Shown: positions 18,492-25,911 of the stretch, piece by piece | How positions within the stretch are numbered: the stretch's first letter is position 1 | Layout: each line of letters begins with the position of its first letter | Origin: a virus | DNA: 38,202 bases | Virus record (IMG/VR): IMGVR_UViG_3300042934_000723 | Location: 1-38,202 of that record | Reading direction: 5' to 3' (one strand) | Translations under genes and position numbers: made by a program | The notes under the pieces: generated by a model | Told to the model about the DNA's origin: nothing | Databases searched by the model: none | Seen by the model: the letters and a program-made list of their open reading frames with translations, nothing else

Positions 18492-19166
18492 TCACGGGTA
18501 CTGACGGCGCGTGGGGTCGAGGCCGGCGGAGAGAAGACCGCCCCCGCCCCCGTTGCCGGGCTGTGGATCGGGTGCTCCGTCGCGGCGGCACACGAGGGCG
18601 TCCGGATCGTCGGCTGGGGGCTGGAGGCTGTAGCCGTCGGGGCAGGCAGGGCCGGGTGCCCCGGGTTCGCCGCGAGGCCCCTGCTCCCCGCGTTCTCCCT
18701 GTGGGCCTGGCGGCCCGGTCACGGTGTCGCCCGGCGGTCCCTGCGGTCCCACAGGTCCTGGCACGGTGGAGTCGTCGCCGTCCCGGCCGGGCGCTCCGGA
18801 CGCGCCGGGTGACGGGGTGATGGTGGGCGCCGGCCGTCCAGGTTCTCCCTGCGGACCGCGGGGACCCGGGATCGGCACCGGCACCTCGGCGCGGGCAGGC
18901 AGGTCATCGACCGCGTCGGACGGATCCGGCGCGACCGGCGTCTCACCCTCACTCCTCACCTGCGTCCTCAGCTCACGTACGTCTGTGGCCAGCGTCGTCA
19001 CGGCCTGGCCGCGCCGGTCCGCCTCGGCCGCGAGCTGGTCGGCGCGGCTGGTCTCGGCGTCGATACGCCCCCAGACGATGACGACCGCGCCGGACAGGGC
19101 GACCAGCCAGCACAGCAGCGCCAGCGGGCGCCAGCGGCGGGCCAGCGCCCGCTCTGTCCGGGTCAC
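18492..19166 (-). CDS. Collagen-like membrane protein
   Basis: 224 aa from GTG at 19166, overlapping the upstream stop (GTGA), with GGAGGA upstream. Residues 14-33 ([20 protein letters not shown]) are one transmembrane helix. Residues 38-72 form a coiled coil ([20 protein letters not shown]). From 101 to 172 there are three blocks of Gly-X-Y triplets, 101-110, 121-130 and 137-172 ([20 protein letters not shown] and onward), broken by Pro/Thr linkers. The end has two Cys (175, 193) and a Gly-rich run. Collagen-like proteins form trimers and occur in phage tail fibres; here the membrane anchor and the place after the holin genes suggest a cell-envelope role in or near lysis. It is the last late gene. 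Confidence 0.75.
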   Translation of the reverse strand: MTRTERALARRWRPLALLCWLVALSGAVVIVWGRIDAETSRADQLAAEADRRGQAVTTLATDVRELRTQVRSEGETPVAPDPSDAVDDLPARAEVPVPIPGPRGPQGEPGRPAPTITPSPGASGAPGRDGDDSTVPGPVGPQGPPGDTVTGPPGPQGERGEQGPRGEPGAPGPACPDGYSLQPPADDPDALVCRRDGAPDPQPGNGGGGGLLSAGLDPTRRQYP

Positions 19167-19426
19167 GATGGTCCTCCGGGTGGGATGAGTGCGCGGAGCC
19201 GGGCAATCTCCGCCTGGTCTGCGGCCCGCAGCGCCGACTGTTCGGCAAGCTTGGCGTTCAGCTCGGTGCGCTCGGCCTTGAGGGCGTCACGCTCCTCCTG
19301 CAGATCGTTGGTGAGCGAGCTGTAGCCGGTCAGGGCGTTTTCGCCGCGCTTCCCGAGGTACGCCACCACGCCGCCGACGACCGCTCCTACGCCCACGAGC
19401 AGGCTGCCGAGGGTGGTGGCGTCCAA
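19163..19426 (-). CDS. Holin-like membrane protein with coiled coil
   Basis: 87 aa from TTG at 19426, chosen for GGAG eight bases upstream. Residues 5-24 ([20 protein letters not shown]) are one transmembrane helix, followed by [14 protein letters not shown] and a long coiled coil ([39 protein letters not shown]). One membrane helix with a cytoplasmic coil resembles several small phage lysis accessory proteins. It lies directly between the holin candidate and the collagen-like gene, so a second holin, antiholin or spanin-like role is likely. Streptomyces lacks an outer membrane, so a true spanin is not expected. Confidence 0.65.
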   Translation of the reverse strand: MDATTLGSLLVGVGAVVGGVVAYLGKRGENALTGYSSLTNDLQEERDALKAERTELNAKLAEQSALRAADQAEIARLRALIPPGGPS

Positions 19427-19434
19427 GGTGGCTC

Positions 19435-19626
19435 CTACTGCTGGCGCGCGGTGCTGGCCGGCCGGTTGGGCACGGCCCACGTGATGCCCCAGGCGGCGAG
19501 TACGGCGAGCGCGATGGTGACGCCCTCACCGGTGGTCAGGACGCTGTCCTGCGCGGCCGTGGCGAGGGCTGCCGAGCCTGCGGCGATGCCGGACACGGCA
19601 GCCTTGGCGACGCTGCTGATCTTCAT
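19435..19626 (-). CDS. Holin
   Basis: 63 aa from ATG at 19626. Two hydrophobic stretches (AKAAVSGIAAGSAALATAAQ and EGVTIALAVLAAWGITWAV) are separated by DSVLTTG, with a short basic tail. Size, topology and position straight after the endolysin fit the small class II holins of actinophages, which open the cytoplasmic membrane to release endolysin. No other gene in the window matches as well. Confidence 0.7.
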   Translation of the reverse strand: MKISSVAKAAVSGIAAGSAALATAAQDSVLTTGEGVTIALAVLAAWGITWAVPNRPASTARQQ

Positions 19627-19667
19627 GACGATCCGTTCTTCGAGTTGGGATGGGCATGCGGTGCCGG

Positions 19668-20591
19668 TCAGGAAAAGAGCCGACGCCAGGTCTCGGGGCC
19701 GGGGTATCCGTCAGCGCCCGCGCCGGTCCACGTCTGGGCGCGTTGGAAGGCGGCGACAGCGCGACGGTCGGACTCGGTCCAGCGGGGGCCGGGGCCGACG
19801 GAGTAGTACTTGCCGTAGCCGCGCTTCACCAGCTGCTTGCCCAGCTGGGTGACGTAGTTGTTGGACTGCCCCAGCGCGAAGTGCTTTCGGCCGGGGAAGG
19901 CGGGGATGGCCGCCGCGGGCGGGTTCGTTGGCTTGGGCAGGTTGAGCGCGGCCCGTGCCAGAGCGAGCAGCTCGGGGAAGTCGATGGCGCCCGGGTCGCC
20001 GTGGTCGTTCTCCGGAACGTGCATGTGCCCGCACACGCCCTTGAACGCGGGCCACGTGGTGGCGGACATGCGCTGGCCCGCGCCGTTGGCGTACGACGAC
20101 GGGTAGGCCGGCCACCTCGAGGGCCCGGACAGCGGGACACCGTGCTCCTCGTGCAGCCAGGCCAGGAAGTCAGCCAGATCTCTCTTCGCCCAGTCGGGAG
20201 CCTCAGGCCAGTAGATGTGCTGGTAGCCAGCCTTGACCCACTTGGCATGGGTGGCGGGGTCGCAGGTACCGACCAGCTCCGCCTGGACCACGTTGAGCGT
20301 GTTCGTCTCGACGCCGCCGTACCGGTTGGCCAGGGCCCGCGCCGAGGAGTCGATGCGGAAATGCTGGTACCAGCGCAGCCTGCGGCTGGCGAAGTCGGGG
20401 ATGGCGGTCAAGTTGGGGGCGCTCGCGCCCTTCCTGCCCTGGCTGTCGACGTAGTTCGGGACCGTCCGGCCCTCGGTCGTGTGCAGGCACGCGACGTTGA
20501 CCTCCATCGCGGTGGCGTCGAAGTCGTCCTCGTACCAGTACGAGACGTGGTCGGCGCCGGGGTAGTACTGGGGGCCGGTTCTGGTCGTCAT
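19668..20591 (-). CDS. Endolysin: N-acetylmuramoyl-L-alanine amidase
   Basis: 307 aa from ATG at 20591, overlapping the stop of the small gene before it. Residues 20-205 are an amidase_2/PGRP domain with zinc ligands H37 (CLHTTEG), H189 (GHMHVPEND) and D199 (HGDPGAIDFP). From about 235 there is a peptidoglycan-binding domain (LGQSNNYVTQLGKQLVKRGY, WTESDRRAVAAFQRAQTWTG, YPGPETWRRLF). It cuts the amide bond between muramic acid and L-Ala in the host wall at the end of infection. The usual Streptomyces-phage order (endolysin, holin) is kept. There is no signal peptide, so it needs the holin. Confidence 0.9.
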   Translation of the reverse strand: MTTRTGPQYYPGADHVSYWYEDDFDATAMEVNVACLHTTEGRTVPNYVDSQGRKGASAPNLTAIPDFASRRLRWYQHFRIDSSARALANRYGGVETNTLNVVQAELVGTCDPATHAKWVKAGYQHIYWPEAPDWAKRDLADFLAWLHEEHGVPLSGPSRWPAYPSSYANGAGQRMSATTWPAFKGVCGHMHVPENDHGDPGAIDFPELLALARAALNLPKPTNPPAAAIPAFPGRKHFALGQSNNYVTQLGKQLVKRGYGKYYSVGPGPRWTESDRRAVAAFQRAQTWTGAGADGYPGPETWRRLFS

Positions 20592-20830
20592 CACACACGC
20601 TCCGGCCAGGTCCACACCGCAGGCGTGCCCTCGATGCCGTCGAGGTTCTCGCGGAGCACGACGGACGTGCGCCAGGTGATGGACTCGCTGTCGTGCAGGA
20701 CGCGAACGTTGACCGTGGTCTCGGACCACACGCGCGTGATGACGGCCGGGGCGACGGTGGCGCCGTTGTTGGTGGCCGGGTCCATGGGGACGTGGACGAT
20801 CCGCCCAACGGACGGAAGTTGCTGCGACAC
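20591..20830 (-). CDS. Small hypothetical late protein
   Basis: 79 aa from GTG at 20830 with GGAGG six bases upstream; the end overlaps the endolysin start (ATGA). The sequence is beta-rich (VGRIVHVPMDPATNNGATVA, VITRVWSETTVNVRVLHDSE, WRTSVVLREN), like an SH3- or OB-type small barrel. Such a gene is common upstream of endolysins in Streptomyces phages, but I do not know its role. Directly upstream lies a terminator (20855-20876), so it may be transcribed with the lysis genes from a separate promoter. Confidence 0.65.
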   Translation of the reverse strand: MSQQLPSVGRIVHVPMDPATNNGATVAPAVITRVWSETTVNVRVLHDSESITWRTSVVLRENLDGIEGTPAVWTWPERV

Positions 20831-20854
20831 GGGACCTCCAGAGGCATGAGAAAA

Positions 20855-20876
20855 CCCCGGCCATTTCGGCTCGGGG
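20855..20876 (-). terminator. Terminator before the lysis genes
   Basis: On the minus strand CCCCG-A-GCC / GGC-CGGGG form a stem with one bulge and a five-base loop, followed by TTTT (plus aaaa at 20851-20854). It is the clearest intrinsic terminator of the late region and separates the propeller gene from the lysis cassette. Confidence 0.65.
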
Positions 20877-20895
20877 CGTCAGAGGGAACGAGGGT

Positions 20896-21984
20896 TCAGC
20901 GGCAGGCGTAGGAGACAGGCGGGACCCAGACACGTCCGTCCCCTGGCGCACCCGTCGTGGGCGAGTAGGAGAGCGGGGACAGCAGGGTCCCGGCACCGGT
21001 CTCGTTGCGCTGGCCGATCCACAGGTCCGTGCCCTGATACGGGACACCGTCCACCACGCTCACCGTGCGAGCCTGGCCGCCGCAGCCGAGGCTGACGTCC
21101 CGGCGTCCGCCGGGCGGCGCGGACCAACCCAGGTTTGCGGGCGCGGTCCACGGCCCGGTCAGGGACGGGGCGGTGGCGTAGCCGGTCGGGGTGCCGCTGC
21201 AGTAGCCGCACTTCTCGGAGTACGTCATCACCCACGTGCCGGTCGCCTGGTCCTGCCACGCCCCGACGCCCTCAACCTCGGTGAGCCCCGCCAGCGCAGC
21301 CGACCCTTGGCCTGTGCTGTTGGCCCAGTTCCAGTCCAGGCGGTCGACGGCGAGGGTGCCGCCGTAGCTACAGATGATCGCCGCGCCGACCCCGTCGGGG
21401 ACGAGGGCGAAATCGCCGTTCTCGCCGTTGCACTGGGTGAGGCGCGGCTTGTAGGTGGAGCCGTGGGGCGCGCCCGCCCCCGTGCCGCACGGGCCGGCCG
21501 GGCCGTTGCAGCCCATCAGCCAGTACGCGTGCGTGGTCGTGCTGGTACGGGCGTCGGGCATGTTGAAGTACAGGATCCATACGCCGTCGTGGCGTTGGAC
21601 GAGACGTGGGTTGAAGCAGCCGTGGCCGTTCGTCAGCGCGCACTCGGCGGCGAAGGTCCGACCGGTGTAGGGGTTGACCTCGCTCACCGGGAACAGCGTC
21701 TGCGGGGTGGACCAGGGTCCGGCGAGGGAGGGTGCGGTGGAGACTCCGAATCCGCACCAGGGCGAGGGCTGGTACCACTGGAATCCGCAGCTGTAGCGGG
21801 ACCCGACGAGGTAGTACGTGCTGCCGTCCTCGTAGACCATGCCGTCGTGCAGGTCGAGCCCGTCGATGGCGACCGGCTGGGGCCCGGTGGCGGGCTCGCC
21901 GTCGGAGACTGCTGGGGTGCCCGCGCCGAGCAGCGCGGCGGCGGTGAGAACTAGAGCGGCCAGGAGGACGTAGGCACGGCGCAC
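20896..21984 (-). CDS. Secreted GH43-like beta-propeller protein
   Basis: 362 aa from GTG at 21984 with AGGAGG upstream. Residues 1-26 are a Sec signal peptide (MRRAYVLLAALVLTAAALLG followed by AGTPAVS). The mature part has the repeated blade pattern of five-bladed propellers: LHDGMVYEDGSTYYLVGSRY, VSTAPSLAGPWSTP, VQRHDGVWILYFNMPDA, GAWQDQATGTWVMTYSEKCG and TAPSLTGPWTAP. This matches GH43/GH62-like glycosidases, which act on arabinose- or xylose-containing polysaccharides. The Cys residues (13) suggest disulfides. A Sec signal is unusual for a virion protein, so it may be secreted from the cell. It lies between minor tail genes and lysis genes. Confidence 0.75.
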   Translation of the reverse strand: MRRAYVLLAALVLTAAALLGAGTPAVSDGEPATGPQPVAIDGLDLHDGMVYEDGSTYYLVGSRYSCGFQWYQPSPWCGFGVSTAPSLAGPWSTPQTLFPVSEVNPYTGRTFAAECALTNGHGCFNPRLVQRHDGVWILYFNMPDARTSTTTHAYWLMGCNGPAGPCGTGAGAPHGSTYKPRLTQCNGENGDFALVPDGVGAAIICSYGGTLAVDRLDWNWANSTGQGSAALAGLTEVEGVGAWQDQATGTWVMTYSEKCGYCSGTPTGYATAPSLTGPWTAPANLGWSAPPGGRRDVSLGCGGQARTVSVVDGVPYQGTDLWIGQRNETGAGTLLSPLSYSPTTGAPGDGRVWVPPVSYACR

Positions 21985-22047
21985 GCTGGCCTCCTTTCAG
22001 GTAGGCGAGCGTTGCGGGTTGCGACGCGAATGGCCGGCGTCGGCGGC

Positions 22048-22554
22048 TTACACGAGGCCCCAGGCGGCGATGTGCCGGTAGTCGAACGTTGCGGTGCTGG
22101 CGGAGTTGACCCTGTGCTTCGTGGTGATCGTCAGCGTCTCCCCGGCGACGAGCCCGGTCAGGCGCTTCGTCAGGCACAGCGACAGGTTCGTCGTGCCGGA
22201 GCCACTCCAGATCAGAGCGGCGCCGTCGTTCGCCGAGTACACAGTCCCGGAGGTCGATCCGACCGCCTGCCAGCTGGTGATCGTGTTGAGGGACCCGCTG
22301 TTGCGTTGCGTCGAGCGGACGGAGATCATCACTGATCCCGACGGTGGGACGGTGATCGCCAGGCTGAAGGCGCCACCGCTGGCGTCCGTGAACGTGGTGG
22401 ATGCGGTGGTGCGTGTCGTGGTGTCCTCGGCCTCCCCGTTGGCCACGGTGATGAGGTCGTTCACGTCCTCGGCCAGGGTCTGCCAGTGTTCCCAGGTCCG
22501 GGTGTGGTCTGTGCTCTCCGGGTACGTGATGCCCTTGGCGGTCTGCTGGGTCAT
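22048..22554 (-). CDS. Minor tail / receptor-binding type protein
   Basis: 168 aa from ATG at 22554. A short helical start (GITYPESTDHTRTWEHWQTL, AEDVNDLITVANG) is followed by a Thr/Ser-rich beta domain (TTFTDASGGAFSLAITVPPS, VMISVRSTQRNSGS, VYSANDGAALIWSGSG, GETLTITTKHRV). This is the usual pattern of the small tail proteins at the end of actinophage tail modules; the N-terminal part resembles the region that joins to the tail tip. It is the last structural gene before the secreted propeller. Confidence 0.65.
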   Translation of the reverse strand: MTQQTAKGITYPESTDHTRTWEHWQTLAEDVNDLITVANGEAEDTTTRTTASTTFTDASGGAFSLAITVPPSGSVMISVRSTQRNSGSLNTITSWQAVGSTSGTVYSANDGAALIWSGSGTTNLSLCLTKRLTGLVAGETLTITTKHRVNSASTATFDYRHIAAWGLV

Positions 22555-22555
22555 C

Positions 22556-23359
22556 TCATCGTCTCCAGTTGATCGTCAGCGACCACGCGGCGGACCAGGA
22601 GGCGCGTCCGGCGAGTCGGAGGTAGGGGGTGTCGGCCGTGAGGCTGATGGCGAGTCCGCCGCGGGTTCCGTCGACCATGGCCTGCGCCCAGCTGACGGGG
22701 ATGGCGAACGCGTTGTTCGTCGAGTTCACCGCGAGGCTCGGCCCGCTGGTGGTCTCGTTGAGGGTGGGCGCGCCGGCGGGCCGGGTCGGCTGGGACACCA
22801 GCCGCAGCGTGGCTGTGCGGGCCGCGAAGTCTCCGCCGCCCAGGCGCCGTACCTGGATGCTGGCGCTGGTGACGGTGGCTCCGGCAAGGGTCCGGGGTGT
22901 GGTGCCGTAGAAAGCACAGCCCGTCATCCGGCCGTACGACGATCCGGCGTAGCGGCCCTGGTAGGTGTCGAAGCTGTTGATGGATCCGCCGTCGGAGCGC
23001 CAGCTCCCGTCACGGTAGGTCGAGGTGGCGACCGGCGCGCACACCAGCCGGCCGGTCTTGACGATGGGCTTGGGGTCGGGTGAGACGTCGCCGCCGTCCG
23101 GACCGCTCCCGGCGGCCGGAGGCGTCGGCGGCAAGGACGGCGCCGCGGGGACTTTCGCGATCGCCCAGTAGGTGGCGCCGCGCCGGATCAGCAGCAGCTG
23201 GTCGTTGGCGGCGACGGTCAGGCCGGTCACGACCCGGGCGGTGATCTCGATGCCGCCGATCCGTGCGATGCAGGCGCCGGACGCGGACGCGGTGAGGGCC
23301 ACGCCCTGCAGCGCGCCGAGCCCGGCTGTGGTGACGCGGGTGTCTGCTAGGTCGGCCAT
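22556..23359 (-). CDS. Minor tail protein
   Basis: 267 aa from ATG at 23359, overlapping the upstream stop. The N-terminal 75 residues form a small beta domain (VALTASASGACIARIGGIEI, VVTGLTVAANDQLLLIRRGA). A Pro/Gly-rich linker (PAAPSLPPTPPAAGSG) leads to a larger Ser/Thr/Gly-rich beta domain (TATSTYRDG-type strands, GSINSFDTYQGRYAGSSYG, TSASIQVRRLGGGDFAA), which looks like a carbohydrate-binding jelly roll. It probably contributes to host-wall binding at the tail tip. Confidence 0.7.
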   Translation of the reverse strand: MADLADTRVTTAGLGALQGVALTASASGACIARIGGIEITARVVTGLTVAANDQLLLIRRGATYWAIAKVPAAPSLPPTPPAAGSGPDGGDVSPDPKPIVKTGRLVCAPVATSTYRDGSWRSDGGSINSFDTYQGRYAGSSYGRMTGCAFYGTTPRTLAGATVTSASIQVRRLGGGDFAARTATLRLVSQPTRPAGAPTLNETTSGPSLAVNSTNNAFAIPVSWAQAMVDGTRGGLAISLTADTPYLRLAGRASWSAAWSLTINWRR

Positions 23360-24438
23360 CAGATCACCCTCACGGTCAGCGTCATCGCGCCGGGCGAGTA
23401 CGGCAGCGACAGCGACTCAATGACACACGGCTGCGCGATCAGCCCCGCCCCGGTCACCGACACCACGTCCCCGGGCATCAGCCCCGGGTGAGGCACCAGC
23501 GTCACCGTCAGCGTCCGTGCCGCCGTTCGCCGCAGCCGCAACAGCGTGGTCGCGGCCGCGGTCCGGCATTCGGTGATGGTGCGCAGCAGCGGCGACTGCA
23601 TGCGGTACGGGACAGGCAGCGGGTTGAAATTGCCGCCGGCGCGCAGGGGGCTGCCGGCCTGCTGGTCGTAGGCGACGCCTTGGATCTGGTTGCCGGAGGA
23701 GTCCTCGCCCTGCGCGACGACGGCGGTGTACGCGCCGTCACGGCTGGCCGATCCCTTCCACTGGACCACGGTGCCGCCGACACCGTCCGTCAGGTTCAGG
23801 ACGGGAGTCCCGCCGTCGACCAGCGGTGCCACGTGCAGATAGCCGTCCTCGGTCACCGTGGCATCGGCGGGCCAGGCGTCGAGCAGCTCGCCGAGCGCGC
23901 CGAGGCGTTCGGTGTCCCACTGCATACCCAGCGGCACGGACCGGTCAGTGAGACTGCTGTCGATGGATACGGTGAGCGCGGGCTCGACCAGGGCGCGCGC
24001 GGTGCTGGCGAACGTGTCGGTGCTGGCCGGCTGGAAGGGGGCCACGAAGTCGGCCTCTTGGATGAGGGAGAGGAGCCCGGACGCGGTGACGGTGACGGTG
24101 TCGCCGTCCATGTCGGTGTCGGTGATCAAAAACCAACCCCGGTTGATCCACTCGGTGTGAGTGCCGACGTCTACGCCGTAGTCGATGCGGAGCGTCTGCC
24201 CGTAGGCGGCGAGCGGATGGTCAGTCTCGATCGGCTCCCAGCTGGTGCCACGGTCAACGCTCGGGACAGAGAGCGTGATCCGTTCCGGTACGGCCAGGGA
24301 CCGGTCCCGGGTCTCGCTGCCGTCGGCGATGGGGATGTCGTCGGCGATGAGCCGGCCGCCGAACCAGGACTCGGCCCTGACCCGCATGGTGAAACTGCGC
24401 TGCACTACGGCGAGCGCCTCGTCGGACATATCGAGCAC
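23359..24438 (-). CDS. Tail protein (DUF5047-like)
   Basis: 359 aa from GTG at 24438; ATG at 24429 is an alternative. The chain is mainly beta with conserved features of actinophage tail-hub proteins: VVQRSFTMRVRAESWFGG, a long domain with DYGVDVGTHTEWINRGWFLI, TVTASGLLSLIQEADF and, near the end, HPGLMPGDVVSVTGAG. These fit the DUF5047 family of Streptomyces phages, probably a tail-hub or baseplate-like protein. It follows the 489-aa tail protein by three bases. Confidence 0.75.
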   Translation of the reverse strand: MLDMSDEALAVVQRSFTMRVRAESWFGGRLIADDIPIADGSETRDRSLAVPERITLSVPSVDRGTSWEPIETDHPLAAYGQTLRIDYGVDVGTHTEWINRGWFLITDTDMDGDTVTVTASGLLSLIQEADFVAPFQPASTDTFASTARALVEPALTVSIDSSLTDRSVPLGMQWDTERLGALGELLDAWPADATVTEDGYLHVAPLVDGGTPVLNLTDGVGGTVVQWKGSASRDGAYTAVVAQGEDSSGNQIQGVAYDQQAGSPLRAGGNFNPLPVPYRMQSPLLRTITECRTAAATTLLRLRRTAARTLTVTLVPHPGLMPGDVVSVTGAGLIAQPCVIESLSLPYSPGAMTLTVRVI

Positions 24439-24441
24439 GGC

Positions 24442-25911
24442 TCACGCCCCAAAATCAAACATGGCGATGTCGAGCAGGGTGCCTGTGAAGTCGTCCGCCA
24501 GGTCCTGCAGCGAGCTGTAGTTGTCGGCGATGTCCTGGAGAGTGAATCCCGCCGCCTCGAGAACGTCAGGCCACGGCTCCGTCTCATAGGTCTCCAACTG
24601 CCAGTAGCGCAGCCCGTCGTACCAAGTGCGGTCCTCCGTGTCGGAGACGACCGCCAGATGGTTGTCGACACCCGCCATCGTGACCTGCTTGCGGATGAGG
24701 AGGACGCCCTCGGTGGCCGCGGCCAGCACAGCCTGTAGCGCGTCGCCGTCCGCCTCGGTCAGGGTCCGCACGGTCACCGTGGCCTGAGCCCCTGAGCGCG
24801 GCTTGCTGACGGCGACGATCCTGCCGCCCACGTTGAACACCGTGCTCTCGCGTGAGCGTTTCTTGCTGGGCCAGGACTGGATGACGACGGCGGCACCGAT
24901 GCCGCGGACCGCGTCGGAGATGACGTCGGAGGCGACCGTCGAGGTGATCGGGCTGGAGTAGATGTTCCAGTGCAGGCCGTTGACGTCGGTGAGCACTGCC
25001 AGGTAATCGAGCTCGACGCCGAGCGGCTGCTCGGCGTCGATGCGCAGCAGCGCGTCCAGGCCGGCCACGCTGACGTCGGTGGCCGCCCGCACTGGGGTGA
25101 GCGTGGTGCCGACCTGCCGGTACAGGGTGACGGCCGCGATGTTGTCGGCGAGGAGGCCGGTCGTGGTGAGCAGGTTGCGGGGAGGGAACACCGACTGCGC
25201 GAAGGCCTCCATGTCGGCGGCGGCCTCCCGGATCCGCAGCACGCCGGCCACGCCGGTGGAAGCGGCGGACAGCGTGGCCGCCATGGTCGGCGCCTGCGTG
25301 CCAGTGCCGGAGGACACGGAACAGGTGGCGCAGACGAGGCGGGCATCGTGTCCGTCTGTGACCGCGTCGTCGGCCCGCTCTGTGACTGCACCGAATGTGA
25401 CGCCCGTCGCGGTGATGGCCTCCGCGCTGACCGTGGCCGTCGACAGGGGGATGCCGTAGCCGATGACAGCGAAGTCGCCGACGGCCCACGTGAGGGCCGT
25501 GCCGGACACGGCGGAGAAGCCGGTGCCGCTGGAGGTGTCCTCGGCGAACCCGAACGCCCACCGCCAGCCCGTGCCCGCACTGCGGGCCAGGATGCTGATG
25601 CGCCCGGCGATCAGTGATCCCGTCGACCCGGACGGGATGTGCGTGGTCGGGGTGGCGTCCGCGCCGAGCAGTACGCGGGTGAAGAACGTGACGCGACGCG
25701 GGCCAGCCGCAGCCCCGAACACGCCCCCGCCGCCGGAGAGGGAACCTGCGTAGTTCCACCCCGACGGCGTGCTGGGTACCGATTCGTCGGTGTGCGCGGA
25801 CACGACCTGGAGGACGGCGAGGCGGTCGACGGTCGCGCCCGCCGGGTAGGCGGGCGTGATCGTGTCCGCGTGCGTGGACAGCGCACCGATGCCGATGTAC
25901 GAGACAGTCAC
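24442..25911 (-). CDS. Minor/distal tail protein
   Basis: 489 aa from GTG at 25911, directly after the tape-measure stop. The first 230 residues are a Thr/Ser/Gly-rich beta domain (VSYIGIGALSTHADTITPAY, LAVLQVVSAHTDESVPSTPS, WAVGDFAVIGYGIPLS) of the type found in phage tail adhesins. The second half (about 250-489) has two further beta domains and ends in a helical tail (FTLQDIADNYSSLQDLADDF) that may plug into the hub. By position (first gene after tape measure) it is the distal tail protein or its adhesin-extended form. Confidence 0.75.
   Translation of the reverse strand: MTVSYIGIGALSTHADTITPAYPAGATVDRLAVLQVVSAHTDESVPSTPSGWNYAGSLSGGGGVFGAAAGPRRVTFFTRVLLGADATPTTHIPSGSTGSLIAGRISILARSAGTGWRWAFGFAEDTSSGTGFSAVSGTALTWAVGDFAVIGYGIPLSTATVSAEAITATGVTFGAVTERADDAVTDGHDARLVCATCSVSSGTGTQAPTMAATLSAASTGVAGVLRIREAAADMEAFAQSVFPPRNLLTTTGLLADNIAAVTLYRQVGTTLTPVRAATDVSVAGLDALLRIDAEQPLGVELDYLAVLTDVNGLHWNIYSSPITSTVASDVISDAVRGIGAAVVIQSWPSKKRSRESTVFNVGGRIVAVSKPRSGAQATVTVRTLTEADGDALQAVLAAATEGVLLIRKQVTMAGVDNHLAVVSDTEDRTWYDGLRYWQLETYETEPWPDVLEAAGFTLQDIADNYSSLQDLADDFTGTLLDIAMFDFGA

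Noticed and set aside
18530-18870. Short tandem DNA repeats in the collagen-like region
   Set aside because: The periodicity comes from Gly-X-Y codons in the protein; the DNA units are too diverse to be a separate repeat element.
20592-21047. N-terminal extension of the endolysin frame
   Set aside because: The extension overlaps the 79-aa gene and the propeller gene and has no domain; the ATG at 20591 gives a complete amidase.
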